A stretch of DNA of 64,000 nucleotides from Forficula auricularia. Taxonomy: Eukaryota; Arthropoda; Insecta; Dermaptera; Forficulidae. Below the pieces are notes generated by a model. It was given only the letters and a program-made list of their open reading frames with translations, made no database searches and had not been told where the DNA came from. Made by a program: the position numbers and the translations under genes. Location of the stretch: the NCBI GenBank assembly GCA_024734495.1, contig JALMQS010000259.1:62001-126000 (forward strand), given 5' to 3'. Positions within the stretch are counted from its first letter, which is position 1. Each line of letters opens with the position of its first letter. Shown here piece by piece: positions 10,985 to 23,334 of the stretch.

Positions 10985-11310
10985 AAATTGAGGGGTTTTT
11001 TAGTCCCACAAAATAAATAAATACAGTAATTTTATTTAATTATCATTATTTATTTGATCGATTAACAGACAGTTTTGGTCACCCTTCATTGACCATCTTC
11101 ATTAGTAAATGTCTTTCAAGATTGGATCCATGTTAATAAGTTAAGAATGCGTTATGTATGCAGAGTGACAAATTCTAAATCTTGAAAGAAATTTAACACT
11201 GAAGATGGTCAACCAGGGGTGACCGAAACTGTCTGGTAAAGTGATCAAACAAATAATGATAATTCATAAAAATTACTGTATTTATTTATTTTATGTGACT
11301 AAAAAACTCT
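10985..11310. mobile_element. PLE-type foldback
   Basis: Arms of about 125 bases (GGTTTTTTAGTCCCACAAAAT to ATGTGACTAAAAAACTC) face each other around a centre near 11140. Each arm carries a hammerhead-type motif: intact on the plus strand at 11192-11240 and decayed on the minus strand at 11069-11105 (AUGAAGA and AAAA replace CUGAAGA and GAAA). No ORF. Confidence 0.65.
11192..11240 (+). ncRNA. hammerhead ribozyme, stem III-less type
   Basis: CUGAAGA (11199-11205) is followed by stem II GGUC/GACC (11207-11210 with 11221-11224), GAAA (225-228 of 11 kb), then C-U-GUC with the predicted cleavage after 11233. Stem III would be one pair with a single-base loop, too small to form alone. Such forms are known in PLEs to work as dimers. 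Stem I is good: 6 of 7 positions pair between 11192-11198 and 11234-11240. All conserved core bases are present. Confidence 0.65.
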
Positions 11311-11552
11311 TTTAATTTATAAAATTTAAATTCTACATAAGTCACTTGTGTTTTGGAAGAATCTTAGTCAAAATACATATTTATATTCGATATAAATATA
11401 CACCTATATATTAGGATGGCCCAATTTTCGGGTATTTTTGAATTTTTACTCTGAGAGAGAAGCTTATATGGTTTGAAATAAATAAAAAAATATATCCTCC
11501 AAGTTTCAAGTCTCTACCTCAATTTTAACCTTAGCCGACCAGTGATGCAAGT

Positions 11553-11920
11553 TTCCCATCTAAATAACATGGGGTTTTTGGCATTGAACGATCAATTTTT
11601 TATTCCAGTCAAAGTAATAGTTCCATAAATTTGAATCTCTGTAAACTTTATCCTTATAATAGCAGCTATCCTTCAGAATTTTCACAGATTTTTAGCTATT
11701 ATAATTTTGGCGTCTTTTACTTACTAACATTAAAATATAGCAGCATTTTATCTAGCTGTAACTCCAAAATTATAATAGATAAAAAAAATCTGTAAAAATT
11801 CTGAAAGATAACTAGTATTATGAAGATAAAACCTACAGAGTTTCAAATTTTTTGAACCATTACTTTGGCCGGAATAAAAAATTGATCATTCAATTCAAAA
11901 AACTCCATGTTAACTTTTAA
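11553..11920. repeat. 360-bp palindrome
   Basis: Arms near 11553-11725 and 11745-11920 are inverted copies (AACATGGGGTTTTTGGCATT outside, AATTATAATAG near the centre). A third piece of the same arm follows at about 11960-11985. No hammerhead core or ORF seen. Probably a foldback element. Confidence 0.6.
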
Positions 11921-12089
11921 GGTGTTGGTTCTAGGTGAAACATTTTAATATATTAATAAAACTCCATGTTATTTAGATGAGAAACTTTCATCGCTATGCG
12001 ACACAGGTTAAAATTGATATAAAGACTAACTTGGGGGATATTTTTTTTATTTATTTCTAACCATATGAGCCTCTGTCTAGATATAGACA

Positions 12090-12158
12090 CCACAGAACCG
12101 GTCGAGGAATTAAACCCCGGCTGGGCGAGTGATGCTTTGACCAACTAAGGCCCGGTTG
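12090..12158 (-). repeat. tRNA-like SINE head
   Basis: On the minus strand TTAGTTGGTCAAAGC (A-box-like) is followed at normal distance by GGGGTTTAATTCC (B-box-like). The cloverleaf is imperfect and no clear tail or TSD is visible, so this is an old SINE or tRNA pseudogene. Confidence 0.45.
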
Positions 12159-12256
12159 TATGTCGCAAAGTAAATGCTTTTTACCACTAACCAAGGTAGA
12201 TGGTAAATGGAGCCACTGGGATGGCCAATCAGATGACAGCCACTGAATGTACCTGT

Positions 12257-12312
12257 CTGTTCTATATACTCTAGCATTAACTTTTTGGTAGTATTGTCGC
12301 TAAACAACTATC
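12257..12312 (+). repeat. dispersed repeat end shared with 42.3 kb
   Basis: GTTCTATATACTCTAGCATT and the following AACTTTTTGGTAGTATTGTCGC..AAACAACTA recur almost unchanged at 42338-42390, where they form one end of an element with terminal inverted repeats. Confidence 0.55.
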
Positions 12313-12419
12313 TTAAGAACTTCTTATTCACTTTTTGAATTATCTTATTAAAATTTTCAGGCCCATTGATATGATAAAGTCATAAACTAACAAACACGTG
12401 TTTTTAAATTTCACTTTAT

Positions 12420-13850
12420 AAATTTAATCAATTTTATTTTAAAACTTACTAGACTTTTATTACAAATAAAAATATTTTAAAATTAATTAAAAAGATGAAT
12501 TTATCACCAGTTATTTTATCAAAAAATAAATGTCTCTGTCAGCATAAAAATTCAAAAATACCCAATATCTGGCACACCATATTATATATCTTTATTCGTA
12601 TCAAGCAGAGGACATCCTTATTGATTCCTCTTTACGGAAAAATAAACTTGAGGTAAAATAAATTTCCAGCTTTTTTTTTTAATTTTATTTTTTAAGAAAC
12701 TCACGAATTAATTGTCTTTCTCGTAAAAAACACTTGAAAATTTAAAATTATTTGTTCGTAGTTATTCATTTTTAATCTTTTTTTTGTATACTCAGCTAAA
12801 AAAAATTGCCCACTCGCCTTGGGTATTTTTGAATTAAGTCTTTTCTCTTGAAAATGCAAACCCCTTCCTACCCTTTCCCATCACAAGCAGCAGCAAACCA
12901 GACCAGGGACATTAATATTAACTGTTATAATTTAAAAACTTTCATTTCCGTGTTTATATTCTCTTCTCCGGGGCTTGTGGAAGGGAAACGAGGAGGATAG
13001 ACCTGCTCTGTGAGGTGGAAGTTGGGGTGCAGGTTTCGAGGTGCTCGGTACTTAGAGCAAGAACTCAAACAAAAGTAGAGACGCACACCAGAGGACATGA
13101 CCCTTTCACAAAGAAAAACATCTCCATATAGAGAGAGAGGGACGCAAAAGCGTTGCGGCTGGCCTGGGCTGTCCTCACTCCGCAAAGGAAACCATGGAGG
13201 CAACTTTCAATTTGATCAACTTAAACAAAAAGAAACCGACTGCCGACCTCAGCATCCCTTAACCCTTAGAAACCCCAACATGACCTTTGCACTCCCAAGG
13301 ATCCGATAAAAAAAGTCTTCAGAGAAAACAAATTGAAAATCAAAATATGCTCCCGATTTATGTAAATCTTCGATTACTACTAGTACTACTAATAAAATAA
13401 TCTCAAATAGTTCTCATAGTGCCATTCATAAAATACCACAACCAAGGGAGGGGATATTGCTTATTGGCATAGTTAGGTAGTTAATTTTTCCTCTCTATAG
13501 CTACTTAAATATTCAGGCTCCTAATTATAGATAATGAGGTTTTTTTTAGTAAATCAAAATATCAAAATGTTTCTTCATTCGAGTTTTTGAATATGTATAA
13601 TATCTAATCCTCTAGAGTAGGATTTATCTAACTTTCCACATAAATTTCACCATGACTGCCTAACGCTTTGAGGTACAAAAAATTTATATAATGAGCTTTA
13701 TTAAAAACACTTAATTTAAAACAGAAAAGTTAATTTGACTGAAATGTCTAAAATCAATAGTTTACGCGTTAAAAAATATTCCAATATTGTAGAGTGAATG
13801 GACTTGAATCAATAACAAATGTCGCCGATGGGTCGAGACCTCCTCGAAAT
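12420..13850. other. no gene called; one possibly single-copy patch
   Basis: Positions 12840-13310 have higher GC and open frames on both strands (70-92 codons), but none shows a domain, splice structure or start context I can defend. No repeat copy elsewhere in the window. It may be host single-copy sequence. Confidence 0.35.
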
Positions 13851-13859
13851 AAAAGACCA

Positions 13860-14955
13860 TCGATCTTATTTTATCGATTTCATCTATCTTGAGGTTCATA
13901 CTAACTTTTTAATATAAGAAAATATCATTTTGATTAAGAATTTTGTAGTTTAGAAGAAATTCCATGAAAAGATTCAATTTCTTCTCTCCGGGAGCGAATC
14001 AACTAGAAATGGGAAAATTTTTTATTTTTTTCTCATTAAATATTTATTCAAATCTTTTGAAATTTCATATTTATGTGTTATTTTCATTCGTCTTTTATAT
14101 CAAATAATTATTATTAGAAAATTTGCATTTTAAAGGGTAGTTTATTTGACGTCTAATTTGAAAAAAGGCTAATAATTTCGTTGAAATTTTTTTAAAAAAT
14201 ATGAAATAAATAGATATTATAAAACAGTTAATTATTAATAATTTAATTCAATTTTGAACGAAATCGGTTCAGTACTTTTTTAGAAAATTGTCAAAAACCC
14301 CGAAAACCGTCTATGAAAGGCCGTTTTAGAAACATTTTAAAATTCACATCCATCTCACAAGTCAATGTTTTGTTTCATATGACTTTTTAAACTTTTTTCA
14401 AAGGCATCTCGTGCTTTCAAAAACCACGTTTCAGATGGTTTTTGACCATTTTCTCAATATGTACTGAACCGACTTCGTTCAAAATTGAATTAATTTATTG
14501 ATAATTAATTGTTCTTATAGAATATATTATATATTATATATTATATATATTATTATTATATATATAATATATTATATAATATATTATATATATAATATAT
14601 ATATTATATATTATATTTAAAAAAAATTCAACGGAGTTATTAGCGTTTTTTCAAATTGAACTTCAACTAAACAACCTTTAAAAATGCAAATTTCCTAATA
14701 ATAATTATTTGCTATAAAAGATAACGGAAAATAACACACAGATATGAATTTTCAATAGATTTTAATAAATGGCTAATTAGAAAAAAAATAAAACTTTTTG
14801 CCATTTGTAGTTGATTCGCTCCCGTAGAGAAGAAATAGAATCTTTTCATACACTTTCTTTTAAACTACAAAATTCTTAATCAAAATGGTATTTTCTTATA
14901 TAATAGACATACTGTGAACCTTCAGATAGATGAAATCGATAAAATAAGATCGTTT
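13860..14955. repeat. 1.1 kb foldback element
   Basis: Arms pair from CGATCTTATTTTATCGATTT at 13860 to the complement ending at 14955. They include GGGAGCGAATCAACTA, TTTCGTTCAAAATTGAA and TCAAAAACC sections, and the centre is near 14390. The right arm is enlarged by a TATA repeat (14520-14615). Another partial arm lies at 15050-15270. No ORF. Likely a foldback DNA transposon. Confidence 0.65.
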
Positions 14956-15513
14956 TCATTCTCATTTATAATTCTTTTGTTTGTTTTATCAAGAGGCTGG
15001 GTCGAAAGTCACCCGGCTTCAGCGAGTCATTTGTTAGCGTTTTCTAGCTTTTTAGCATTTTCTTAAAAACTAATCAATCAATTTCGTTCAAAATTGAACA
15101 TAATTATCAAAATCGATTGTTTTATAATATTTATTAATTTCATATTTTTTAAAATTATTTCAAAGTACTAATTAGCGTTTTTTCAAATTGGACTTTAAAT
15201 AAACTACCCTTTAAAATCCACATATTCTAATTGAATATGTTATGAGGAAAAAATTAAACCGTTTTGCTATATCTCTAGACTCGCTGCCCCAGTGATTCGT
15301 TAGAGATCAGTGCAAAGCAATTAAATATTTAAAAGAATTAGGACATGTTTATTTAAAATGGATTTTAAAGCATTAATATTTATTTATATGTTAAATGTAA
15401 CGATTTTGATTGTTTTAAATATGTATATTCAGGAAAAATTTTCAAGGGTGCAACATCGTATTTTGCTCAGGCGGCCAAAGATCGACAACTATCTTTAAAA
15501 GCTCACTTATTAA

Positions 15514-16315
15514 TAGGGTTCGGATCTATATTCAATAAAAAACAGCAAAATATTCATTTAAAAAGGCCAAAATATGCACTAAAAATATGCATTTTAAAAA
15601 GAAATATGCACTTAAAATATGCATTATAAACCCATAATATCTAGTTCTTGATAGCTTTAAACCGACTCAAGGAATGGGTAAAAGAAGAAATAGTCATTTT
15701 TGGCATGGTCAGTTCCAAGAAAAACAGTTTAAAATTAATGTTAAAGAAAATAAATTAAAAAAAATTCTGTTTTTTTTTTTATATTTTTTAGCATAATAAG
15801 AACAAGTGCGTGATTTATTTCTCTTTAAGAATTTAAGAAAATTTTAAGAAACAACTGCAAATTACTTAATATAAAATTTAAATTTTCAAAGTTAATTTTT
15901 AAAAGAAATTTAATATTTATTTTTTTATTTTTTATTTTTTTAGAATAATTTTTATAAAAAATTTTATTTTAATTATTTCCTTAAATTTTCTCGATTTGTT
16001 TGACAGTGAGAGGGGGTGGGCGGTCCAAAAAAGGTTTAAAACCTGTAGTCTCTCTGTCTATAAGATTTCTTAAATTATTTTTCTGATTTGCCAACAAATG
16101 AGGGACTTTTGTCTCAAAAATCACACAAATATGCAAAATGTAGCTTAAATCGGTAAATATGCAAAATATGCACTTAAGCCATAAAATATGCATTTATATT
16201 CAAAATAAGATATCTCTGGGTGGGTCCTGATACCCTAAAACTCCCAGATACAAAAGATTAGAAGGATATCAATCAAGGGAAAAAAACATGCAATATATGC
16301 AAAATCCGAACCCTA
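15514..16315. mobile_element. hAT-like MITE with perfect 8-bp TSD
   Basis: Perfect terminal repeats TAGGGTTCGGAT (rest of the end AT-rich) are flanked by identical CTTATTAA at 15506-15513 and 16316-16323. The interior repeats AAATATGCA and GCATATTT motifs. A relative with ends TAGAGATCGGAT lies at 27465-27916. No transposase, so non-autonomous. The TSD length suggests hAT, though the TA-rich termini are not typical. Confidence 0.85.
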
Positions 16316-16329
16316 CTTATTAATATATT

Positions 16330-17220
16330 TCTTTAATAACAAATTACATATTTTTATGCTGGGCCTCTAAATATTATAATATATAACCTCTTCGTCAGTT
16401 GGTAAAAAATTCCTTTGAACCAGGAGAATACAATGTCCTTAAAATCTCTTTTTGCACACTTCGAATTGTTTATAAAGGGTCCATATGAGCAATTTACGAT
16501 CTTGTAAATGTATTTATGAATCGTTCATTTATCTAAATTATATGCATTCTGAGATAGAATTGACTAAAATTTAAGTTGCAATAATTGAAGCAAAAAATGT
16601 ATTCTATTATGTAAATGAAATAAACAGTATACTGTATATTGACGAGAAACGAGCATTACTAATGGAAATTCATCCCCTTCATTCTCTCCCAGCACTTTAT
16701 CCATCCCCTTGTCCAACCCTCACTCACTTCTTGTTATAAAAACCTGAAGCTACTTTCTCCAAATCTCTTTTATTTCGACTGTACACTACAAATAATAATA
16801 AAATAATAAGAAGAAAATGAGGAAAAAGTAGAAAGAGGTGGGGGAGGGTGGTAAAAGGGGAGGGGAGGGGTGGTTGGTGAATATTAAACCGAAACTTTCG
16901 ACATTATTCTAATTGATCCAAATAAGTTTCAAAAGAAAAGTTATGAATTCTTATTGTGTTGCAAAAGACGGAACAGGCAAAGAAATGCAATCTTCTAGCC
17001 GAGTTTAAATTTCCTTTTTTTTTTTTTTTTTTTTACTTTATTTTGTTTTTCTTTTTTGTCCCTCTCTTTTAAAAGTATATTATTATACTCATGGTACCTT
17101 TCTTAGTTTAAATAAGCTTTGGGAAAAAATACATTGAATCAGATACATTGAACCGATTTATATACAGGGTGTCCCCTATCACAACGATAAACCATGAACA
17201 GGGATAGGCCAGTTTATATC
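16330..17220. other. no gene seen
   Basis: Mixed sequence with a GGGGAGGG-rich patch near 16840-16880 and a T-run near 17020. No feature supported. Confidence 0.4.
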
Positions 17221-17386
17221 GGTCCAGAGCCTAAAATTTTTTTAATAAAAGTCTTATAGGGTCATTCCATGTCAGTTCACCTGGTCATGACACCCACCCC
17301 CTCAGATTTTGATGAAACTTGGCAAAAATGATTCTATTACTATCCTGATAACACCTGGAAATTTTTTTTGCTCTATAGTTTTTTTA

Positions 17387-17963
17387 TTTACCATACAGGG
17401 TATGGTCAAGTATTGTAATCGTGGATGAAAAAAGTGGATTTTTCCTTCTTTTTTTCGAAATATCTCATAAACGGATGAAACTATTTTGATTAAAAAAATT
17501 GGGCGAAACCATGGCATTTCAGTCTACAAAAAAGCCCTAATAAGTGAACATCGAAAAAATTATATATTTTTAGAGATAATAACTGTTCTGTCAAAATGTC
17601 TGTTAGTCTGTTCGTCTGTTAGTGTGTTATTCTGTTAGCCTGTACGTTACCAAATTTTAGTCAACGAGCTAGCTCAAAAACTAGTGTGAATATCAAAATC
17701 AAATTTCACACGTAGTTTTGGTGCATTGAGATTAAGAGCTGATTAGATTTTGGTGCATAATCGACCTAAAATTAAAGGGGCGGAGGGGGTGGGGGGTTAA
17801 AAATTAAAAATCTAGGCCATTTGAGCAAATTAAACCAAATTTTGTATACATAATCCGTGAGCCCCCAGAAGTCTGAAAATGAAAAAACTAACTCCCCCTT
17901 ACATAAATATAAATAATTTTATTAAATTTTAAATACAAGAGAGGGGCCAGGGTGTATGGTAAA
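17387..17963 (+). mobile_element. TTTACCATACA-family element
   Basis: Opens with TTTACCATACAGGGT and closes with CAGGGTGTATGGTAAA, inverted copies of each other. The interior has the AAAAGTGG, CGAAATATCTCA, GAAACCATGGCATTTC and GATTAAGAGCTGATTAGATT sections seen in the other copies. Shared sequence continues about 35 bases past the inverted repeat (CAAGTGGA..GGTCAG), so the true end may lie further out. No ORF; class uncertain. Confidence 0.65.
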
Positions 17964-18468
17964 CTCAAGTGGAAGGCAACACCAGAACGGGTCAGTTTAT
18001 TTTTATAAATTTTTTAGTTTCTTTAATTTGGCTCTATCCGACTCTCCAAATTGCGGCTTTAACGTGCACTCACAACTTTAAAAATAGTTTCCTTGTAAAC
18101 TATTCAAGATATCATGATACAATTTTTCTAAAAGTTTGTGTGTTTACCTAAATGCAGATAAAAATTATTTTATTAACCTATCTCAATTTCTAAAAAAACT
18201 AAAAATATTTAAAAAAAAATTTAAGAATCGGGTTTTTGTTTTACAAAAACCACAAAAAAAGTCTCATAAATAATAGAATGCTCAATTTTTTTCTAAAATA
18301 CTCTTAAATATATAGTATATAAGATAATTTAAAAATATACTTGCCTTTTTAACATGTTAAATTAAAATACAAAATAAAGAACTATATAGGCCTATCTAAA
18401 AAACTAGCATATTTAAAAGCAGTGTAGTTTTTTTTTATATCTTGAATAGTTAACATGGAAACTATTTT

Positions 18469-19620
18469 TAACCGACTTCAAAAAAGGAGGAGGTTCTCTA
18501 TGCGACTGAATTTTTTTTTTTTTTTTTTTTTTGTGCCTATGTTACCTCATATCTCCGCCAATTGTCAACCGATTTTGAAAATTTTTTTTGCATTGGGTCC
18601 AGTCTAGCTTCCGATTGGTCCCATTTTTTTTCGATTTTTTTCCATAGGTATTAGACCTTTTTTATTAGGTTTGTTTAGACCTAACCTCTTTGTTTATGAA
18701 CCGATTTCGATGGTTCTTTTTTTATCCGAAAGGGGTGTCTTAGGGATGGTGTCATATTAATTTGGTCAAGTTCTGATGATATGATCACTATCAATGACAT
18801 CACTAAAAAGAGAAAAATAAAAATAATTTTTAAGAAAAAAATAAAAACCGACTTCAAAAATTAAATGCAACAAATAAAAAAATTTTTAAGAAAAAAATAA
18901 AAACCGACTTCAAAAAATTAAATGCAACAAATAAAATACACTAAAAGGTATAAAATAATTATTATCTTATTTAGTTACAACTAAACGACGAAATATTAAC
19001 ATGAAATTACTTTTTGAAGTCGGTGCCAAACTAACTATACCTATAAGCGAGCGTACCCGCCAAACGTACTAAGTAAGATCCGTCGAGTGCGATTCATAAA
19101 AGGTATATGTTTGGCACCAACTTCAAAAAGTAATTTCATGTTAATATTTCGTCGTTTAGTTGTAACTAAATAAGATAATAGTTATTTTATACCTTTTAGT
19201 GTATTTTATGTGTTGCATTTAATTTTTTGAAGTCGGTTTTTATTTTTTTCTTAAAAATTATTTTTATTTTTCTCTTTTTAGTGATGTTATTAATAGTGAT
19301 CATATCATCAGAACTTGACCAAATTAATATGACACCATCCCTAAGACACCCCCTTTCGGATAAAAAAAGAACCATCGAAATCGGTTCATAAACAAAGAGA
19401 GTTAGGTCTAAACAAACCTAATAAAAAAGGTCTAATACCTATGGAAAAAAATCGAAAAAAAAATGGGACCAATCGGAAGCTAGACTGGACCCAATGCAAA
19501 AAAAATTTTCAAAATCGGTTGACAATTGGCGGAGATATGAGATAACATAGGCACAAAAAAAAAAAAAAAAAAAAAAATTCAGTCGAATAGAGAACCTCCT
19601 CCTTTTTTGAAGTCGGTTAA
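18469..19620. mobile_element. 1.15 kb palindrome of CCGACTTC family
   Basis: It begins TTAACCGACTTCAAAAAAGG and ends with its complement. The arms include CATATCTCCGCCAATTGT, GTCAAGTTCTGATGATATGA and a GACGAAATATTAACATG block. The centre (about 19032-19107) is a unique-orientation spacer with GCGAGCGTACCCGCC and GATCCGTCGAGTGCG. Arms are near-identical, so formation is recent or the arms are being homogenised. A truncated second unit (19621-19945) is appended with its spacer reversed. No transposase. Confidence 0.8.
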
Positions 19621-19945
19621 AAATACACTAAAAGGTATAAAATAATTATTATCTTATTTAGTTACAACTAAACGACGAAATATTAACATGAAATTACTTT
19701 TTGAAGTTGGTGCCAAATATATACCTTTTATGAATCGCACTCGACGGATCTTACTTAGTACGTTAGGCGGGTACGCTCGCTTATAGGTATAGTTTGTTTG
19801 GCACCGACTTCAAAAAGTAATTTCATGTTAATATTTCGTCGTTTAGTTGTAACTAAATAAGATAATAATTATTTTATACCTTTTAGTGTATTTTATTTGT
19901 TGCATTTAATTTTTTTGAAGTCGGTTTTTATTTTTTTCTTAAAAA
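19621..19945. mobile_element. appended half-unit of CCGACTTC family
   Basis: Inverted arms (AAATACACTAAAAGGTATAA / TTATACCTTTTAGTGTATTT) flank the same central spacer as the preceding palindrome, in the opposite orientation. It ends TTTTTGAAGTCGGTTTTTAT. Confidence 0.7.
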
Positions 19946-20385
19946 TTATTTTTCAAGTTGAGAGTGCACATTAAAGGTGCGATTTCCGAGGCTCAGATAG
20001 AGCCTAATTAAAGAAATTAAAAAATTTATAAAACAAAAACTATAAATGATAGATCAACAAAAGTTTGCAGGTGTTATCAGGATAGTAATGGAATCATTTA
20101 TGCCAAATATCATCAGAATCTGAGGAGGTGGGTGTCATAACCGGCTTAGCACCTGGTATATAAATACATTTTAATATAAATATACTCTCTCTCTCTCTTA
20201 AATAAATAATTTAATAATAATTAATAATTTAAAAATTTTCCGACACTGTTCTGAGACATTCCAGAGTTTATGAGTGTAGGTATCGAGCAAGTCTTCTGGA
20301 TGAATTCCAGTTCCAATTTCGTTATTTTGGCCTTTTAAGTTTCTTCATAGCCTTTACATTTCCTTTTTTTTGTTTTTTAAATAGA

Positions 20386-21601
20386 TTTACAACACGATAA
20401 AATGAAGCTCCTGAGGGTAAAATTATTAAATTATTAATTATTATTAAATTATTTATTTAAAAATTAAATATTTGTTCATTATTATTTGATAATTAAGTTG
20501 AATGATTGTTAAAAATAATTATTAGGATTTTTTGAGATCTAATTGATTTAACATTTTTTTTATTTGATGTTGTATAAATAAATAGTTCTAATGAAAGTTT
20601 TTCAGGCTTTTTTCTAGATTAAGAATATGTACAGAAATATATATGTTTCTATTTAAAAAACAGAATTTGACCTCGAAATACCCTTGGAAGCTTGTTCTAG
20701 CTCGACAACAATAGCGTAGTTTAGTTTCCCCTCGGTATAAATAAACTTTTATTTGAAACTTTTATTCATATAATGTACTGTTTTTGAGTTATATGACTGT
20801 CTCAAGATAAAAAACTCACCCGGTATAAGAATAGCTCGTTTAATATAATAAGATATAATAAGATTAAATTTTTTTATCAGATTTACAACACGATAAAATG
20901 AAGCTCGTGAGGGTGTATCCCTGTCAGAAAAACGCTCGGCATCCATTTCAATGACAGCCTATGGCACACTTCTTCTATATTCACCTTAAATTAAGACCAT
21001 TTCAATTCTGTCTTCAACAAAAAATGCTCCATTTTTAATACAATATAACTATCTACTGGATTGACACGAGAAAGAAACTTTTTTAAACTAAATAGTTTAA
21101 GTAGTCCAATAAGTAGAAAATAATCTCTTAAATGTGTGTATAATGAAATTTTAAAATCATTATAAACACTTATTTTCATTGTTGTGACTTTTCGATTTAA
21201 TAATTATTTATTTAATAATTAATTATTTAATCATTATTATTTGATAATTAAGTTGAATAATTGTTAAAAATAATTATTAGGATTTTTTTGAGATGTAATA
21301 AATGATTTAATATTTTGTTTATTTGATGTCGGATAAAAAAATAGTTCTTATAAAAGTTACTCAGTGTAGATTATGAATATGAAAAGAAATATATAGGTTT
21401 CTTTTTAAAAAACAGAACTTTACCTTAAAATACCCTTGAAAGCTTGTTCAAGATCGACAAACGATAACGTAGTTTAGTTCCCCCTCGATATAAATAAACT
21501 TTTATTTGAAACTTTTTTCATATAATGCACTGTTTTTGAGTTATAAGACTGTCTCAAGATAAAAAAAACTCACCCGGTATATATATATATATATATATAT
21601 A
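20386..21601. repeat. direct duplication of ~375 bp plus TA microsatellite
   Basis: 20450-20825 and 21210-21580 match end to end (TTGATAATTAAGTTGAAT, AAAACAGAA, GATCGACAA..AACG, GACTGTCTCAAGATAAAA, ACTCACCCGGTATA). ACAACACGATAAAATGAAGC also occurs twice (20389, 20885). The second copy ends in (TA)n at 21578-21601. Probably two insertions or a tandem duplication of one retroelement tail; no coding frame. Confidence 0.65.
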
Positions 21602-22600
21602 TCCCGATACGTTTGGACTTTTAATAAACTTTTTTTCGCCAATATGTTTCACAACTTCAAATTTTCGCATGAAAAAATGATATTCATGGATTTTTATAAA
21701 AAGTCTACACATTTATGTGAAAGAAAAATAATTATTGTTGATTACTGTAATTATAATCATGCGAACTGTATTCATTTCAACTGGAAACAAATAGACATTT
21801 TAATTAATGTCAATTCTAATGGAGAAGTGAGGATAACCCCAGAGGCAAAAGAACTTCGTGTTAATGATCCTTTGCGATGCAGGTTGTCACGTGGCGTCTA
21901 ATTTCGATCTTGGTTTCGAATTTGAACGAGGGGCAGACAAAAGGATCCTCTCTCGAGTGGCGTGTGCACCAAGGACAGGGCAGATCATAATCATAAAACT
22001 TTGGTAATCTAATTATGAAAGCAGAGGCGGTAATGGAGGGCTCAAGTCTTTGTCACCTTCTACTGAATTCTTTAATCTTGCGACGGAGTGTGCACACCTA
22101 CCCCAAACACTCATACTCACCCCAGACACAAGCACCCTTGTCTAGGTTTACTCTTCTTGGTTTAGATATGAATTTTTAAACTATATATTTTTTTTAGAAT
22201 TTGAATTTTTTTTTCATTTAAAGCCCTACTGCGTTTTATGGGGCACCTTTAGATGATGAATTCGGCACCATATTTATCACACAAGACATAATATATACAT
22301 ACTTATATATTTTATACAGGTTGAAAAATTTCTCTTATTAAAGAATTGACATTAAAACAACTCACATTCATTAATTAAATATGTCTAATTAAAAAATTAA
22401 TTTAATATTTACGATAAAATAAATAAATAAATACATTAGGATTTCATAGATACCTACTCATATATTCCGGATTTGTAGATGAGTTATAAAATCGAATATC
22501 TTTTTTTACAAAAGAAAATCAAAGAGATTGTCTAAATAAATATAATCAAATATTTATAGAACTTAATTTTATTTATTTTCTTAGAAAGACGGACTGGTAA
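21602..22600. other. no gene called; patch of average GC
   Basis: The plus frame from 21644 to 21901 is open for 85 codons but shows no motif or splice context I trust. The sequence at 21820-22150 has no repeat partner in the window and could be host single-copy DNA. Confidence 0.35.
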
Positions 22601-22662
22601 GCGAAATAAATAGGTTATAATGAAAGGCAGTCCATAAATTATTTAAATTTTATTCAAATTCC

Positions 22663-22700
22663 GACGTTTCGGGGACTTTTTTCTCTCCTTCTTCAGGGTA
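22663..22700 (-). ncRNA. hammerhead variant, GAAACGUC type
   Basis: CUGAAGA, an imperfect G-rich/C-rich stem II and GAAAC immediately followed by GUC, leaving no bases for a stem III loop. The core is intact. Cleavage, if any, would require a dimer. Confidence 0.5.
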
Positions 22701-22730
22701 TTAAATAGTTATACTCACCCATCAATAACT

Positions 22731-22772
22731 ATACCCTGAAGAAGAAGAGAAAAAGTCTCCGAAACATCGAAA
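22731..22772 (+). ncRNA. hammerhead variant, GAAACAUC type
   Basis: CUGAAGA at 22736-22742, purine-rich loop, GUCUCC, GAAA at 22761-22764, then C-AUC. Stem II is weaker than in its minus-strand partner. AUC is an allowed cleavage triplet. Confidence 0.45.
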
Positions 22773-23334
22773 TTTGAATAAAATTTAAATATTTTATGGA
22801 CTGCATTTCATTATAACCTACTTATTTTAAGGAACGTTGCAGAAACGTTTATTAAAAATTCGAACTGATTAAACCGCGGACTTAAAGGGCTAAAATTTTG
22901 ACAATGCATTCTTATAAGTCAGTGTTTCTCAACATTTGTTGGTTGACGGCACACTAAAAATATCTGGAATCATGCCTTGCCATTTTTTCGTTTTTCGCTA
23001 ATAAATTTTTTTTCGTCTTATTTTAAATAATTTTTTTTTCAAAATCAGAATTCTCATAAGGCTATAGACTTGCCATTTTTTTTCGTTTAAAAAAAAACTT
23101 TCGAGATATTCAAAAAAATTTTTTTTTTCAATTCTCTAGCACTGTCTGATTCCATATATACTAAAATTTCTATAATTTGGATATTTAAAATTTTTTGTCA
23201 AAATCAACAATATCCGGTTTTATGTCCCAAATTCCGGTTTCCAACTATTAAGTGCATAGATTCCTTCAACTTAGAAGTTACAAAATGAAATTAACTTTTT
23301 TCATCTGTGAGATACAAGCTCTCAGTGTCAGGAC

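Larger units (their letters stand above)
17225..20160. repeat. large nested foldback
   Basis: Outer arms: 17275-17385 (CACCTGGTCATGACACCCAC...CTATAGTTT) matches the reverse of about 20040-20160, and 17995-18090 (AATTTTTTAGTTTCTTTAAT, GCTCTATC) matches the reverse of about 19955-20030. A TTTACCATACA element interrupts the left arm and CCGACTTC elements fill the centre. This is three layers of insertion. Confidence 0.6.
22605..22830. mobile_element. PLE foldback with paired hammerhead motifs
   Basis: Arms of about 95 bases run from GGTTATAATGAAAGGCAGTC to the complement. The arm ends share GGAAGGCAG-type tails with the foldbacks at 28.5 and 63.3 kb. Minus-strand motif: CUGAAGA (22696-22690), weak stem II, GAAAC GUC. 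Plus-strand motif: CUGAAGA (22736-22742), GAAAC AUC. Both lack stem III. No ORF. Confidence 0.7.
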
